DNA of 64,000 nucleotides from Antedon mediterranea (Eukaryota > Echinodermata > Crinoidea > Comatulida > Antedonidae): the NCBI RefSeq assembly GCF_964355755.1, contig NC_092674.1, positions 7,631,001-7,695,000 on the forward strand. Direction: 5' to 3'. This document shows, one piece after another, positions 1 to 12,915 of the stretch; position 1 is the stretch's first letter; every line of letters starts with the position of its first letter. The translations under genes were made by a program, and so were the position numbers. The notes under the pieces were generated by a model. It was not told the DNA's origin. It made no database searches and was given only the letters and a program-made list of their open reading frames with translations.

Positions 1-282
1 TATGAAATTCTGAAACAAAAAATTAAATAGGTGAAATACGATTATAATCTAGGTACGTCATCAAACGTCATTTCATTTAGAGACTGTTTTTCTAATTACA
101 CGGTAAAATTAGGTAGGAGGAGCTTAAATAAACCATATCAATATTAACCAATGTAATTGAAATATAGTACGCATGTATTTTAATTGAGATTATAGAGCCA
201 CATTCAGAGAACATTTTAAGTTTATATTTTCAAATCAAAAAGTTATTTCACATGTATAGATATAATATGTTAATTTTATATG

Positions 283-600
283 CTAGATGTATATTTTATG
301 CTAATTTTATAACATTCACATTTTAGAATATGCACATTTTATTATGCTATTTTTTTAATATTCTAATTTTTATTATGCTAATTTTAGAATATGCTTATTT
401 TAGAATATCCTAATTTTAGAATATGCTAATTTTTTATGTACTAATTTTCTAATATGCTAATTTTAGAATATGCTATTTTTTTAATATATTAATGTTTTAA
501 TATGCTAATGTTTTAATATGCTAATTTTTTACTATGCTATTTTTTTAACGTGCTTATTTTATAATATGCTTATTGTATTATGCTAATTTTGGTTTGTAAG
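283..600. repeat. AT-rich degenerate minisatellite
   Basis: Imperfect tandem units of about 16-18 bases built on 'atatgctaatttta' run through this stretch. It lies just beyond the last recognisable exon of the YWTD gene. No coding exon is visible on either strand between position 1 and 610. Confidence 0.75.
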
Positions 601-610
601 ATGCATTAGT

Positions 611-2087
611 TTACTGAACCTCATCAACAGCAATATCCAACAATGTTCCTTCTTGATAAAGCAGATTGTACTCTATTCTTCTTCCCTGTCCGTTACAATC
701 GGAGGATTCAAGGGTGTGGTTCTCACCATATATGGTGGTCCTATCTATCCAATATAGTCTATCGAAAACAGAATAAAAAGATTAAGATTAATTTTATTAT
801 GGCAGATAATACATAACTTTTCTATCAATGTAAATACATACAACAGTATTACATTTTAAAATGTTATTGCTAAAAAATAAACAATGTCCCAAATGGCGCC
901 CCGTAGAACAAAATGTTGTTTTATTTAGTTGGTTTAAAGATTATTTTATTTAGTATGAAACATAAATTTGTGTGTCGTACCTTCCACCGTTAACGGTAGC
1001 GTCAACGATGATATCTGTTGGCTCTCGTAAGTTTTCAAACAATATGGTTCTGTTTTTACCACTAAGTGATGACCGTTCAATAGTTCTTCGACCCGAGTCT
1101 GTCCAAAAAATATATCCATTTACCGGGTAAACTGCAATGCCTTGCGGCTTGTCCAGTCCGGTTCCTATAATTAAAGTTGTTTTTACCGAATCGTAGGAAG
1201 ACATACGAATCCAATTGAAACCCTCGTCAATCCAGTATAAAGACCTTGAAAACCAATCTACAGCAATGGCATTCACCAGATAGCCCGACGTGCCAAACAC
1301 AGTCTGCACCGCATCTCCTTCACTTTGAAACCATTCTCGAGCGTTATAAATGGAGTTTGTAAGACTGTCGCTCATAATAGCGTTACGTTCGTAATAGTCC
1401 ACGCTAATCGCGTTCCACCTGTAGTCGCCAGCGTACCGCGCTGATGTGGTAATTGTGGTGTTATCCTTGTATGACTGAGCATTCGCCGGCAACCATCTAA
1501 TTTGTCCTTGTTTATTGTCGACAACAGACCAGAAAAGAAGATTCTCATTAGGTAGATTCATTAAGGAAACCGGCACAACTGAAAGAGTAAGACAGCTATG
1601 AAAAGATACCGATCAACGGCTTAAAACACCGATGCATTGGCACGTTACACAGGGCCGATTCAGGCTTGGCCCTAGCCCAATGGTTTCATGGGCAAGTTAA
1701 GCTAACTTCGGTGGGGTGGGACTCAAATTACCCGGGTAAATAACTAACTGACCGGGCTTTTTACACATAAAAGATACCGTATTAGGAGTTTCCCGTGCAC
1801 ATTCCCGAGGCAACATTATGGCATTATACTGTACGTGGAGATTTACTGTGTAGTACAGACAGGGAGTTGTCTATTAACTCACTGGTACAGAGAATTGAGT
1901 TCAATAGAGCCTCACAACTCTCACTTTTAGGTACGATATTTCTGACCCCTAAATAAATTCCTATGTATTAAAACGTAACGTAAAATAATACCAGTGACCT
2001 TTAATATCTTTAAAATATTAAACACGTACCTGGAAATATCAGCCACAATAGAATACAGATGCCATCACAGTGGATAACAGACAACAT
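611..2087 (-). CDS. secreted LDL-receptor class B (YWTD) beta-propeller protein, 3 exons
   Basis: Exons on the minus strand are 2087-2030, 1578-981 and 758-611. Phases agree (1 then 2) and the sum is 804 nt, 267 aa. Exon 1 gives a start Met and a hydrophobic signal peptide (CILLWLIFP) and ends at a GTACGT donor. Exon 2 starts after a ctttcag acceptor and holds propeller blades with LYWIDEG and IFWTDSG. The exon 2/3 join recreates GGRLYWIDR, a textbook class B motif, which strongly supports the splice. In the family such propellers bind extracellular ligands. The protein has only about four to five blades, fewer than the usual six, and no EGF or membrane segment. Exon 3 ends either at the TAA (611-613) or at a GTAAAC donor two bases earlier, in which case the gene continues outside the window. 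The shortness argues for the second reading. Confidence 0.8.
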
Positions 2088-4284
2088 TTTGCAGTAATTC
2101 CTCAAAACATTTAATGATTGAACCGGAAGGTATTATGCACTGTTACTGTATTTTACCGAAATATCACCATGAAGGGTTATAATACTGTATGACTCCATTT
2201 TGTACAACTATAGAGTCAAGTATTATTTGATTAGATACTTCCTTTGGTAAATCATAAAGGTACAGTAACTCTTACTTACAAATGGACAATAGATTTTGTT
2301 TTACCCATTGTGTTATTAAATTATTCACGCATGACACTAAACGTACGGAATATTGGTAAACCCATACTCATATTGTATTTTAAAATTTGTTTCATTACCA
2401 TTAGCCATAGTGTATGGATAAAAGTAAAGGGTACTACTGTGTTTACAATATAATTGGTTGACAATGATTCAATGATACAATTTATTTCTTTATCGACCCT
2501 TTTCAGGGTATGAAAGAACATTCTTTCAACCATAGGCCTATACAAAAAAAAAAATAACTAAAAACTTCCAGACATAAATATCTGGATGCATAATTTATAT
2601 ATCGAAAAGCAACATCTAACTAAAACAAATACAAAATGTCATGAATAAAGTTAAGTGTAAAATTAACCAGCAGTCAACAATACCGCGCACGCGTATTTAT
2701 TTTTGTGGATATGTTTCTGAACATGCTCAATTCTGCAGAATTAATGTCTGACTGTTTTGATTGCTTGTGCGCATCATGAGAGGGAACGAAAGACCACTAC
2801 TATACACACTGTGTTTGTTGAATTGTCTATAATTATTGAATTTTGCCGGGGATTCCCCATCATTTAAGTGTTTCCGTAGTACCCTATTTATCTTCATTTT
2901 ATGGACCGAATTTCCATAATAATTACGGACGTTCCGAACTTTGAAATAACAGTGTTTAATTGCTTCTTACTGCACATTTCAATCATATTTTTTTTCTTGA
3001 GTGAGGCTTAAGCAACACTGCTGTACAGTTTATAGTGCATAATAAATTGTGGTTTTACTTACTTAGCATTTATTTCAAAATAATACAACTCAACATTTTA
3101 CACAAAATATTTATAGTAGCGTCTTCAACTTTCTTTAATTATTAATTGATAATAATAATTAATTTGAATTGATTGATTATAATTGCACAAATATGAACAC
3201 AAATAAGACAGTTTAACAAGACAATTTTAATCATGTATTTTACCACCAGTTTTAATTTTTACATTTTAATTAACATCGTATCTAAAATTTTAAATGAAAA
3301 CAAATATGGTTAATACTGAATTCAAGCGTCTTATTATGTAAATATACTTGTATTTTAACTACTTTAAACACTTACTTTTAATTGTCACAAATGTACTTTA
3401 TGTATATAATATATTCATTACAGAGAATTTAAATAAACATGAACACACAAGACAAAAAAAAAAAGATTATAATTGTCGGAATGTATTGGCTTACGAATAC
3501 CGTCATCAAGAACTTCCTTTGACGTTCACATTGAACGCAAAAATGTTATCTTATTTTAGTTTCCTGTGTTATACGATATATTTTGGTAGCGCAGCCCAAT
3601 AAAGAGTGTCGACATTTCCGAACTAGTGGTGCCATTTATCGTAAATGTGAATTTAACAAAATTCGCTTCACCACAGGCCCACGTACCAGGAAGGGGGAAG
3701 GCTGTTGCCCATATACTCGGTATCTACGGCCCTGGACTCTTGAGCAACCCCTTAAAATAGTTTTGCGACCCCCTTCGCCGCCCCCCCCCCCTGATGAAAA
3801 CAATCTAATTACATAATTATTTGTACTCTTTGGACTCATAAACATGCATTATCTGTGTGTTATGCAACAAACAATATAATATTAACGCACTAGAGTTGTG
3901 TTCAGCTAAGATGTTGTAATTTATACGGTTTGAACAATGTAAACGGCAATGATAGTTTAACATACTGACAAACTGATACATTGTTTTTGGTCCATAGTCC
4001 AACGACAAACCACATGTGAGCGTGGTATGACGAGTCAGTTATCTGTTGTAGCTGCCCAATCAACAAGCGAGTTAACCAATGATAAACTGTCGGTCATCAT
4101 TGGTTAACTCATTGTTGGACCATGGACCTATAAACAATTACAAACCAAGTTTGAATATAATAATCCATGGCTTGTAATTGGTCAAATTATTGATGCACGT
4201 AAGTGCCCTTGCGTTCTTGCATATCAAGTTTCAAGTTTATTGTTTCACACAATACAAAATAATACAGAACATAAATAATAAATA
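2088..4284. other. intergenic, no gene recognised
   Basis: AT-rich sequence without a supportable exon. It contains a poly-C run near 3781-3791 and an inverted repeat at 4069-4083/4096-4110 (GAGTTAACCAATGAT and its reverse complement around a 12-nt loop) that looks like the core of a small MITE. The short open frames here show no domain, splice or codon signal. Confidence 0.6.
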
Positions 4285-5234
4285 CTAGATGGTGCCCACT
4301 CGAATACATAGTAATTTCAGCGTTAAAAAACTGGCGATTTCAAATGTACATAGGCATACCGCAGGATAATACATTTCGTTTACAGGAACGAATAAATAGA
4401 CACGGTGATTTATGTACTCAACTAAAATTAGCACCCTGGTAATTACTTCCGATGGAGAAACTTGTCACAAAATGAGACCAATTGTGTGAGATTGTTTCAA
4501 ATTTAAATTTAAACAAACTTAATTTGTGTTTTGTATGTAAGATTAGGATTGAGGGATGTGGAAGAGGATGGGTGCAAAGACGAACAATTTTTAAATATAT
4601 TCTTTATCCATTTAGTAACGAAATATTAATTGTTTTCATGTTTTACAAATAATATACCATATACCTGAAACTGAAATAGTACAGTACATGTAACGATATA
4701 TCACTAAAACGACGTTTATATATTTTTTTGTAACTACAGTATTATTAATACAAACGTTGAGAAGTAATTGTCAGTAATAAAGTTTATTTGTATAAAACAA
4801 TTTGTGAAAAACACCTCTATTCGGGGCAAATCGTAAATTCGCTTTAGGCCTAATCGTCAATAAATAACTCAACTTAATTAGTAGGCATGATGGTTTTCAA
4901 TTGTTTCTTAGAGCCAATTCATACTTAAGTTTGTTCCTACCCACCAAAGTTGTTAATAATAATAAGATTTATACAGCGCACATATCCACAAAAGTGCTCA
5001 AGGCGCTTGTGAAAACCATGAAACAAATTAACCTTAAACCTAAATACAATTGATAATTTTGCCTAAATTCGTTTTATTGTCAATAACTAATTATCTAATT
5101 CAATTTAATTAGTAAACAGGGTTACATCAGGTGGTTAAAATCAGTACGAACCAACTTGATGTACCATCGAGTCAAAATTCTAGAAATAAGGCACGATTTA
5201 CAGAATTTTTCCCTTACGTAAATTTATATATAGA
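4285..5234 (-). mobile_element. Helitron-like non-autonomous element, copy 1
   Basis: Read on the minus strand it begins TCTATATATAAATTTACG (from 5234) and ends CCATCTAG (at 4285). It is preceded by A and followed by T, with no target duplication. Helitrons typically show a 5' TC, a 3' CTRR and A^T insertion. The same ends occur at 35994-37750 and 50627-52240, and internal blocks (for example 'ttagtaaacagggtt' and 'agcaccctg') are shared. No coding capacity is seen. The family assignment is inferred from the ends only. Confidence 0.6.
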
Positions 5235-5296
5235 TTGTTATTACTTATACTGGTATGTGTGTAGTTTTTTCTCTTTTTAGTCGCGTGGAAGCGACT

Positions 5297-5430
5297 CTAT
5301 AGTTCACTATGTCGGTCGGTCGGTCTGTCTGTCTGTCTGTCTGTCTGTCGGTCTGTCTGTCGGTCTGTCTGTCGGTGTGTCTGTCTGTCGGTGTGTCTGT
5401 CTGTCTGTCTGTCGGTCCGGTATCACTATG
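5297..5430. repeat. GTCT/GTCG tetranucleotide array
   Basis: A run of (GTCT)n mixed with GTCG, framed by 'tatagttcactatgtcgg' on the left and 'ggtccggtatcactatgc' on the right. The same flanks frame a second array at 6003-6087, so the array belongs to a dispersed element rather than being a free microsatellite. Confidence 0.85.
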
Positions 5431-6002
5431 CGTTTTATCGCTTTATGACCTTATCTTGATATCAGTTTAATCTAGCTAAGTCAATTTTTCACAGAATATT
5501 CCTTATGGCCAGGAATCGATGTGGTTATGTTTTCACGGTGCGCAATAAAAAATTACGCGGTCTACGCACGATTTAACGAAATCACGTTTGTAATAATATC
5601 TTAACAACCATGAATAACAATTAAATAAAATTTGGTACTCATAAATTTCAGGGCATAAATCATCATATGGCAATACAATTACGTGCGTAGCGCATGTAAC
5701 GCATGCGTACGCGCGCTTAAAATTTTCAAAATTTATTTTCGATGAAATAAGAGTACGTTTCAGGCAATTTTAAGCGTTTACAAAATTGCCATGAGTGCGC
5801 AGATTTTTGCGCGCGCAGTGCGCGTTAAATGTTATTGCGCACTCTTTTTGCCCGATTTCTGTTTTCTTGACTTACTTTTCAACTCGAAATTACGTTATAC
5901 GAGCACGTCAAAAGTGACAGGCTACGCACGTGTAAATTAAAAAAATATAAATGTTTTTAAACATTTCAACATTTTTAAACATGTTCAGTAATTTCGGTCA
6001 GT

Positions 6003-6087
6003 ATAGTTCACTATGTCGGTCGGTCCGTCTGTCTGTCGGTCTGTCTGTCTGTCGGTCTGTTTGTCTGTCGGTCCGGTATCACTATGC
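6003..6087. repeat. GTCT/GTCG tetranucleotide array, second copy
   Basis: Shorter version of the 5297-5430 array with the same left and right flanking sequences. The 570 bases between the two arrays hold no recognisable gene. Confidence 0.8.
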
Positions 6088-6654
6088 ATTGTAGCACGTG
6101 ACTTAATGGCTGTTGGCCTTGTTAATTAATAGAAGACTTTTTACAATTGTTTATTACGTGATTTGTTACAATTTGAAAATATTTATGTATTTATAACATA
6201 AATTTAAAAAAGGCTCTGAAGTGTCCGGAGAGAGAGAGATTAAGGGCCTCTTTACATAAATTTGTATTTAAATTTATATTGATCGATTATAGCATGGAGG
6301 TATAACAATACCTCCATGATTATAGCAACAGTTACATTCTACATAAACATCAAATAAGCCGTTGAGCCAATATTTGTTATAAAGGTGAAGGTAGGCCAAT
6401 TGTCCGCTAGAGAGAATTTATGGGATTACGATATTCTGTCACTGAAAATAATATGATATACATTTAATTTTCAAAATGCGATACTGCCGGATTGCCAATA
6501 CCCCAGTTATACCAAACTATACCAAATTTGAATGCCCGTTTTAAAATAGAGGAATGTTTTTTACAATGAAGATAGGCCTAATATGCAGTTTGTCGGCGAG
6601 AGAGAGTTTTTGGGCTTACGTTCTTTTTGTTAACGATTTGTGAATGTTGGGGTG

Positions 6655-6830
6655 TATATGAGGTGGAATGGGGAGGGGAGGGAGTTCAGGTTGGGTTGAT
6701 GGGTTGAGGAGAGAGGGTATAGATGTTGATATACCCAGGGAAGATATATGAGGTGGGATGGGGAGGGGAGAGAGTTCAGGTTGGGTTGATGTGTTATGAG
6801 GGGAGAGGGTAGAGGTTGAAAACAAAGGAT
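6655..6830. repeat. G-rich direct duplication (about 90-bp unit)
   Basis: Two copies of a purine-rich unit containing 'ggggaggggag' and 'ttcaggttgggttgatg'. The G runs on the plus strand could fold as a G-quadruplex. The apparent open frames on the minus strand are proline-rich readings of this repeat, not genes. Confidence 0.75.
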
Positions 6831-7359
6831 GGACACGAAAATCGTTGCCATAGCAACTGTTATGAGAACAGACCGAAAACGTGATTGTTTTAAATTCTAA
6901 ATTTAAAGGTAAATATTATTTTAACAATTCTGTATCTGAATACGAAATAAACTGTAATTACTTTTTTAAGTTTTGAAGCAAATCTATCCTTTAGATTTAG
7001 AATCTTTAGTTTATGCAAAGGTAGCTTTTTATTACCATGTGTTATAACGTATACAAGTAATTAATTATAACCACAGGCATATACGGCGTCGATTTCAATT
7101 ATAGATTCATGGAATACGTTTATAATTACATACAGTAGAGCATTTAATTAATTATGAAGTTATTTTTGAATTTTGAAATGAATTATGAAGTGTTATTGTG
7201 AGATGACAATTTTTATTTAACTACGGACAGATTTTTTGAACGTGTGTAATTATTATAGGCCTATGGTTTAAATTTAAATTTGAATTTAAAATATACCTAC
7301 AATACAGATAAAAATATTGATTTTGTATGGGAAATGAAATTAAGACTACAGTATTCAAA

Positions 7360-7625
7360 GATATCGATCGGACTAACTCATTTTAATAGATAATCTAAAT
7401 CAGCTTTTTGACTATCAATCGATCGGATAACTTGTTTTAATAGATAATCTAAATCAGCTTTTTGACTATCAATCGATCGATCGCATAACTTGTTTTAATA
7501 GATAATCTAAATCACTTTTTGACTATCAATCGATCGGATAACTTGTTTTAATAGATAATCTAAATCAGTTCTTGACTATCAGGTATCGATCGGGTAACTT
7601 ATTTTAATAGGTTCTTGACTATCAA
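7360..7625. repeat. 55-bp tandem repeat
   Basis: About five units built on 'taatagataatctaaatc' plus 'tttttgactatcaatcgatcgg', with small internal expansions of ATCG. Noncoding. Confidence 0.85.
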
Positions 7626-7937
7626 CTTATATTATTATGATAAATGTAAGTAACAATCATACCTGAACAGCTAGAAAGTGGGAAAACGGCAAATATCACA
7701 AGAATTTGAAAGATGAACATCTTTTTACACAATTCTGTATAAACGCTTAACTGTTCGACAGTTCGTACTGTGTCTGGTTAATGTTAAATAGCATGTTTTG
7801 TTGGCTTTATAACATACCTGATTGTATTCTTGCAGTGTGATTGGTCAATTACGCATCACGTGTCATTTGAATTCAGCCCAGTTTACTTAACCGGATTCGG
7901 ACAAATTCATTGCTCTAGGCCTAAATTTGTGTAGTAA

Positions 7938-8098
7938 CATCGCATGTGCACGCACGTCGATTACGTGCTTTGCGTCCAACTGGAACTAGGAATATAGGGT
8001 TAGAGGTAGTGGTCATCTTAATATTATCGCATGTGCACGCACGTCGATTACGTGCTTTGCGTCCAACTGGAACCAAAAATTGAGAGGAAGAGGTAGTC
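7938..8098. repeat. 85-bp direct repeat
   Basis: Two copies of a block containing 'cgcatgtgcacgcacgtcga' and 'gtgctttgcgtccaactgg', about 85 bases apart. No gene is visible in the surrounding 7640-9538 interval, where the only other notable structure is a palindrome at 8446-8486. Confidence 0.75.
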
Positions 8099-8445
8099 TG
8101 GGCTCCAGACGGAGTTTTTTCTTAATATTAGTAAAAATATAAATATTTTTGCACATATGGCGTTTCATACGTGTATTACTTGAGTTTGGATACTCCGTCT
8201 GGGGAAACACGCAAAAGTCACGTGGTTTGACACCAAGAATTCTTGGTGCATAGATTATCCGGTTGACTAGTTTCAGCTGCATGCGATTGGCTACTCACTC
8301 GTACACTGTTTTAATATTCATATTTCAGAATTTCAAAGACTCAACAACTAAGATGGTACGCATGCGCTATGTTACGTTTAGACAATGTGTACTTTGGGTA
8401 CATTGATGAAAGTTTCTGAAGGCTAGAAAGGATTTTATATGGATC

Positions 8446-8486
8446 ATTTAATCAGGGAGATGTAATTTACATCTCCCTGATTTAAT
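8446..8486. repeat. near-perfect 41-nt palindrome
   Basis: Arms 'aatcagggagatgtaa' and its complement meet with almost no loop, so either strand could form a long hairpin. Confidence 0.85.
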
Positions 8487-9538
8487 ATTACGCGGAGATA
8501 ATTTGATTTAATTCCCACCCAGACCTGTCCTGTTCTGTGTAGTGGTGTAGCCCTGTTGTGTGTGAATCCTGTTGTGTGCCGGTGGTGGTATTATGTAGGC
8601 CTACCTTATTGGCGTTTTATTTGGCAGGTCATACGTGCGAGTTGAGTAGGACCTACGAAGGAGGCCTAGGCTAAGGACTAAACAATTAATAAACAAAACA
8701 ACTTGGCAACACGATTTCATATTTTAACAGTCTCGATCGTACATTCAGCACTGTACGTTGGCCTACTCGATCTTTTTCATTTTGAAACAAAATGATCATT
8801 GGTTGATTCGAAATCCATATTTACATACCGCCCGCCCCATATAGCCAAATACGGTATGATAACCTACGTCATTCTAATCGGATGTTTGCGGTCTGCAAAT
8901 CGATTTCTATACGTGTTTCACAAGTCTGTATTTTCAGACAAAAATCGCGGTCGAAATAAAAACAAATAAATTAAAAAAAAACAATACAGACTTGGGGCAA
9001 GTCTAAGGAAGAGGCAGTAGTCGTCTTAGTTTGATCGTATACGTGTGCGCGGATAGCTACTAATCATATTGGGAAAAAACAACAAACAAAAGTATCAAGA
9101 ATAAAGTTATTTATTTATACAAAAAAATAACCAAATATACTAAAGGTTTATTAATAATAATTAGCACGTTTATATATTAATTTTAAATCATTTTAAATTG
9201 TTCCCGTGTTCCACTAGTAATAGTAAAAACTATATTCATATGCGTCGTAAGCGGTGTCCGTCAGATATATACAAAAGATAAATTTTATTTTCAATTCCTG
9301 TAGTTGTACGGCTCTTGTTTTGAAGTCAGAAGACCAATGCTACTGTATTGCGGCAAGTTGAAAACTGTATATGATGTAATACGAGTTGCCAGTCAATCTA
9401 TACAAAACAAACAGTACGAATTAGTAGAGAAACTAATTCAGACTTTTTCTTTCAGAATATTTTGCATTATCTTCGGCTAAAATGTAATTTCTCCCGATAT
9501 TTTGGATAAACAAAAAATCTAAATCTCCTTATGTATTA

Positions 9539-9681
9539 AGCTCTGTCTACATTATCAAACGAGTTTGATAACAAAAAGTGAGAGGTGCCCAAATATTGGT
9601 AGTGATATGACATCATCATGTCCATATATAGGCAAATCACATTTTTTTTGTCACATAAAGTTTTATATTGTAGACAAGGCT
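9539..9681. mobile_element. small MITE with terminal inverted repeats
   Basis: About 143 bp. The left end 'agctctgtctacattatcaa' is matched by a complementary right end 'ttatattgtagacaaggct'. The internal block with 'tgatatgacatca' and 'gtccatatat' recurs at 55499-55616, so the family is dispersed. Confidence 0.65.
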
Positions 9682-9868
9682 GTAGTTTCAGCATGGACCT
9701 ATAGGTCCATGGTTTAAGTATTGGTTTGAAAATGTTTGCAAGCAATTAAAAGGCCATATTTACAATAGAAAAGTTGTTCAAAATTAGGCGGTCTGCTGCT
9801 AATAATTAGGATAAATTACAAGTAAGTCCCATGACCTAATTATAAAAATATGATTGTAACTTACTGGT

Positions 9869-11233
9869 CTAGTTGCAACACGAGCATCCACCAGGACATT
9901 TACAGCTTGGACCACACTTGCAGTCTGATCCTGTAGTAAAACAAATACGGTATTACAGTATAGTAAGACGTATGTAGCAGCTTGGTTCACAAGCAACAAT
10001 TAGATGATTGATAATTTGGGAGGTGTGGCTCATGTACGGCAGTCGAACATACTGTAGGCGGTTAGTAGCGATTAATTTAAAAACGGAAAAGTGTGTCTCG
10101 GATAAAAGTGATTTAGGGAAAAGGGGGAAACTTGAATGCTTGGTTCCACACTACAGAATGTATACGTGCAACGCAAGCAATTTAACCAATCACAAGCAAC
10201 AATTCAGGTGGAATCTTGAGTCTATGAATGGATAGGTTGGGAAAGGGATAGTTTGCCCTGTTTGGGGTACCAGATGGCGAGCACACGCAATCATGCCATT
10301 TATAGACGTCCTACCTGAACAACATTCTGCTGTATTTGTGCAGGGACAACATCCACCATCTGAGCATTTACAGGATGGTCCACACTGACAATTCCTGCAA
10401 TCATTTGGACATGCTTGGCTAACACAGAGGCAGTTGCCGGCTAAAACAAGAGAAAAATAATTGTTAGGAAAGTTGCTTAGACTTGGCTTATTTTTTTTTT
10501 AACAGAGGAAGTGGTTTTGTATTGGATTAGTCAGGAGAGAAAATAAAATATGGTTACCATCCAAATCAATTTAATTTATTATGTCAACGTGGCGTTATTT
10601 TGAAAAGCAGTGGTTGGAGGGTGTTTACCATATTGGTACCGATTTAGAGAATAAACGACCATAAAATAATACTACTGTAGGCCTATGCATAGGAAATGAA
10701 ATGAAAATACGATTGTCCCCGTGAAACTTTGAAAATAGACCTGATTGGAAGACGAATACAATCGTGAGTATGGAACCTGGAACACCACCTGGGAGCATAC
10801 CACAGACAGACATGTATTGTCCCCCAAAAACATGGAAAATCAGACTTTGAATAGGTTATTTTGTAGTTTTAATAACGTTAATCACTTCAGCAGAAAAAAA
10901 AGTTTTCACTTATAAAATGAGAAAAGAAATGGTTAAATTCAACCAAAAACCCATTGGCTGGCAGCAAATTTGACTATTTTTCCTTTAAATTACAGTTTTT
11001 AAATTTCTTTACGATCAAATTTTTGGTTAAAATGTATAACTATTATGTGATATTAAAATGGCATATTCAACCAAAAATTTTGAAAAAAAAAAAAAAAAAA
11101 TTTTTCTGAGGAACAATACATCCATAAACTGTAGTATCATCGTTCTTTAAAATGTATACGATCACTTCCGTAAATACAATGGTTTAAAACTGTGAATATA
11201 CTTACTTGTCTTGCATTCACATGGGTTTGGCAT
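9869..11233 (-). CDS. metallothionein, 71 aa, 3 exons
   Basis: Minus-strand exons 11233-11206, 10440-10315 and 9930-9869 have consensus splice sites (GTAAGT, GTAGGA; ttttag and tactacag acceptors). All junctions are phase 1 and the sum is 216 nt. The protein starts MPNPCECKTTGN, ends CKCPGGCSCCN and has 22 Cys in 71 residues, arranged as CxC, CC and CxxxC, with no aromatic residues. Two internal segments share CGPSCKC, suggesting duplicated metal-binding units. Metallothioneins chelate Zn, Cu and Cd through thiolate clusters in the cytosol. Length and Cys content fit the family; exact metal preference cannot be read from sequence. A promoter-like block with MRE and CRE motifs lies 150-225 bases upstream. 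Confidence 0.92.
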
Positions 11234-11381
11234 CTTGAAAATTTGATAGAAATATACTTCTTCGAAATAGCAGAATGTCTTTTTTAGCAGCTACCGTTTC
11301 TGTCAAATCAGGTATATGTGGCTTTAGTGAATTTTACGTTGTTTTTATCCTAATTGTACTGTGTAGAGCGTGTGAAAAACA

Positions 11382-11458
11382 TGACGTCATTCTATACATC
11401 TGCTAAGTATTGTGTGTATATACTACGGGTCGTGTGCAAAATACTAGGCTCGTGTGCA
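11382..11458 (-). promoter_or_regulatory. metallothionein promoter: two MREs, TATA-like box, CRE
   Basis: On the minus strand, TGCACAC occurs at 11438-11432 and 11458-11452. Both match the metal response element TGCRCNC bound by MTF-1, and they lie exactly 20 bp apart. A TATA-like 'gtatatac' lies near 11415-11422 and a perfect CRE/ATF palindrome TGACGTCA at 11382-11389. This arrangement, about 200 nt upstream of the metallothionein start codon, fits metal-induced transcription. The TSS position is inferred. Confidence 0.65.
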
Positions 11459-11469
11459 GCAGTGGAGTG

Positions 11470-12589
11470 CAAAAAACAAACATATTGTGTTTTTTGCAGC
11501 CGAATTAATACGATGCATCAAGGTCAGACAATACAAACTAAAAGAATGTGCAAAACTTTATTGACCTCCAGAATTTTCGATTTAAAATTCATTGATTTTT
11601 TTTAAACTAAATAATATTAGGCCTACAGACCGCTCTGAATATTATATACTTTTAATGGACATTTAAAACTAAGAACGTCCGACCCAATCGAAGAAGTTTT
11701 ACGTAGACTTAATAATGTTCAACCCCTACCCCAAAAATGTGAAACATTCCAGTCCCCCACTCCCTAGAGGTTTTGCGCGGGTAGCTCTGACCTCCTGAAA
11801 CTATATTTGATATTCATTAAATTTGAACGAATTTGTAACTGTTTTTACGTACAAACGACCAACACGCTTGGTCAGAGCATTTTAGAGATTAATAGGCCTA
11901 CATTTGTGATTGATCGCGTAACGTTTAGGCTACGTTAAATAAAAACATCACAAAACAGATTAATTCGGATCCGTTAATTCACGATAAAACGCTTCTTGAT
12001 TAACTGTTTTATCGTGAAGCTATTTCTGGACAAACTGTTTTTAAACCGGGTATATTTTAAAACGTATTTAAAAATCAGGTTTTTCCTCAATAACGGCCTG
12101 CCAGCATTTTATACTGTACGCACACTGTATTAGGCCTACCCATTCTATTATTTCAATGATCTACAATAATATACCAAAAGCAAGCACGTATACGAGTAAA
12201 AGACCGGGGAAGGGCGCTATTATGATTAGCTTGTTTTCATACGGTAAAATGTATCAATAATAACTGAACGTTATCATGTTCATCGATCATTATTGATTTA
12301 TGAAATAATTTCATAAATCAATAATAGTACAAAGTGAGAAAAACAATAATTGGTCCTGAGCAATTTGCATTAAACTTTTTCAAAATGGTAGTTGCAGCCA
12401 TTTTTGACAAAATTTCGTATTAGAGAGTGAATATAAATATATATGTTGTGAATTATTTGACACTAAAATGAAACCTGTAACACCAGCCATCACAAAAATA
12501 TAAGCTATTTGAATATTTTGGCCACCATCTTGAAAAGACCCCCCCCCCCCTCCCCCACCCACGGGGTTACAGATTATGCAAAAACGTTT
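11470..12589. other. intergenic with two hairpins, no gene
   Basis: No exon recognised. Inverted repeats occur at 11978-11990/12006-12018 (TTCACGATAAAAC and complement) and a 37-nt palindrome at 12289-12325. A poly-C tract lies at 12540-12557. Confidence 0.6.
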
Positions 12590-12915
12590 TTCTGGTTTTA
12601 TTTATTTTGAAATGTCTTTTAAAATTGTTATTCCGTTTAAATTTCTTACAACAATGTTCACATTCATAAGGTGTCTCTCCTGTATGTAATCTCAAATGAT
12701 CTTTTAAATGGTTATTCCTTTTAAATTTCTTCCAACAATTTTCACATTCAAAGGTGTCTCTCCTGTATGTAATCTCAAATGCGTTTTGAAATTCCCACTT
12801 GTTTTAAATGTCTTTCCACAATGTTCACATTCATATGGTGTCTCTCCTGTGTGTATTCTCAATGTTCTTTTAAATGGCTATTCTAATTTCTTCCCACAAT
12901 TTTCACATTCATAAG
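12590..12915 (-). pseudogene. broken C2H2 zinc-finger array
   Basis: Minus-strand reading shows about four fingers with the pattern [11 protein letters not shown] and the linker HTGETPYEC, close to the classic TGEKPY linker. One linker has lost a base ('cattcaaagg' against 'cattcataagg'), and another finger has lost several bases near 12870-12880, so the frame is broken at least twice. No start, DNA-binding partner domain or splice context is seen. It is best read as a decayed fragment of a KRAB-less zinc-finger gene. Confidence 0.75.

Noticed and set aside
6616-6851. Proline-rich open frames on the minus strand
   Set aside because: Frames through the purine-rich direct duplication; both alternative frames are equally open, as expected from low complexity.
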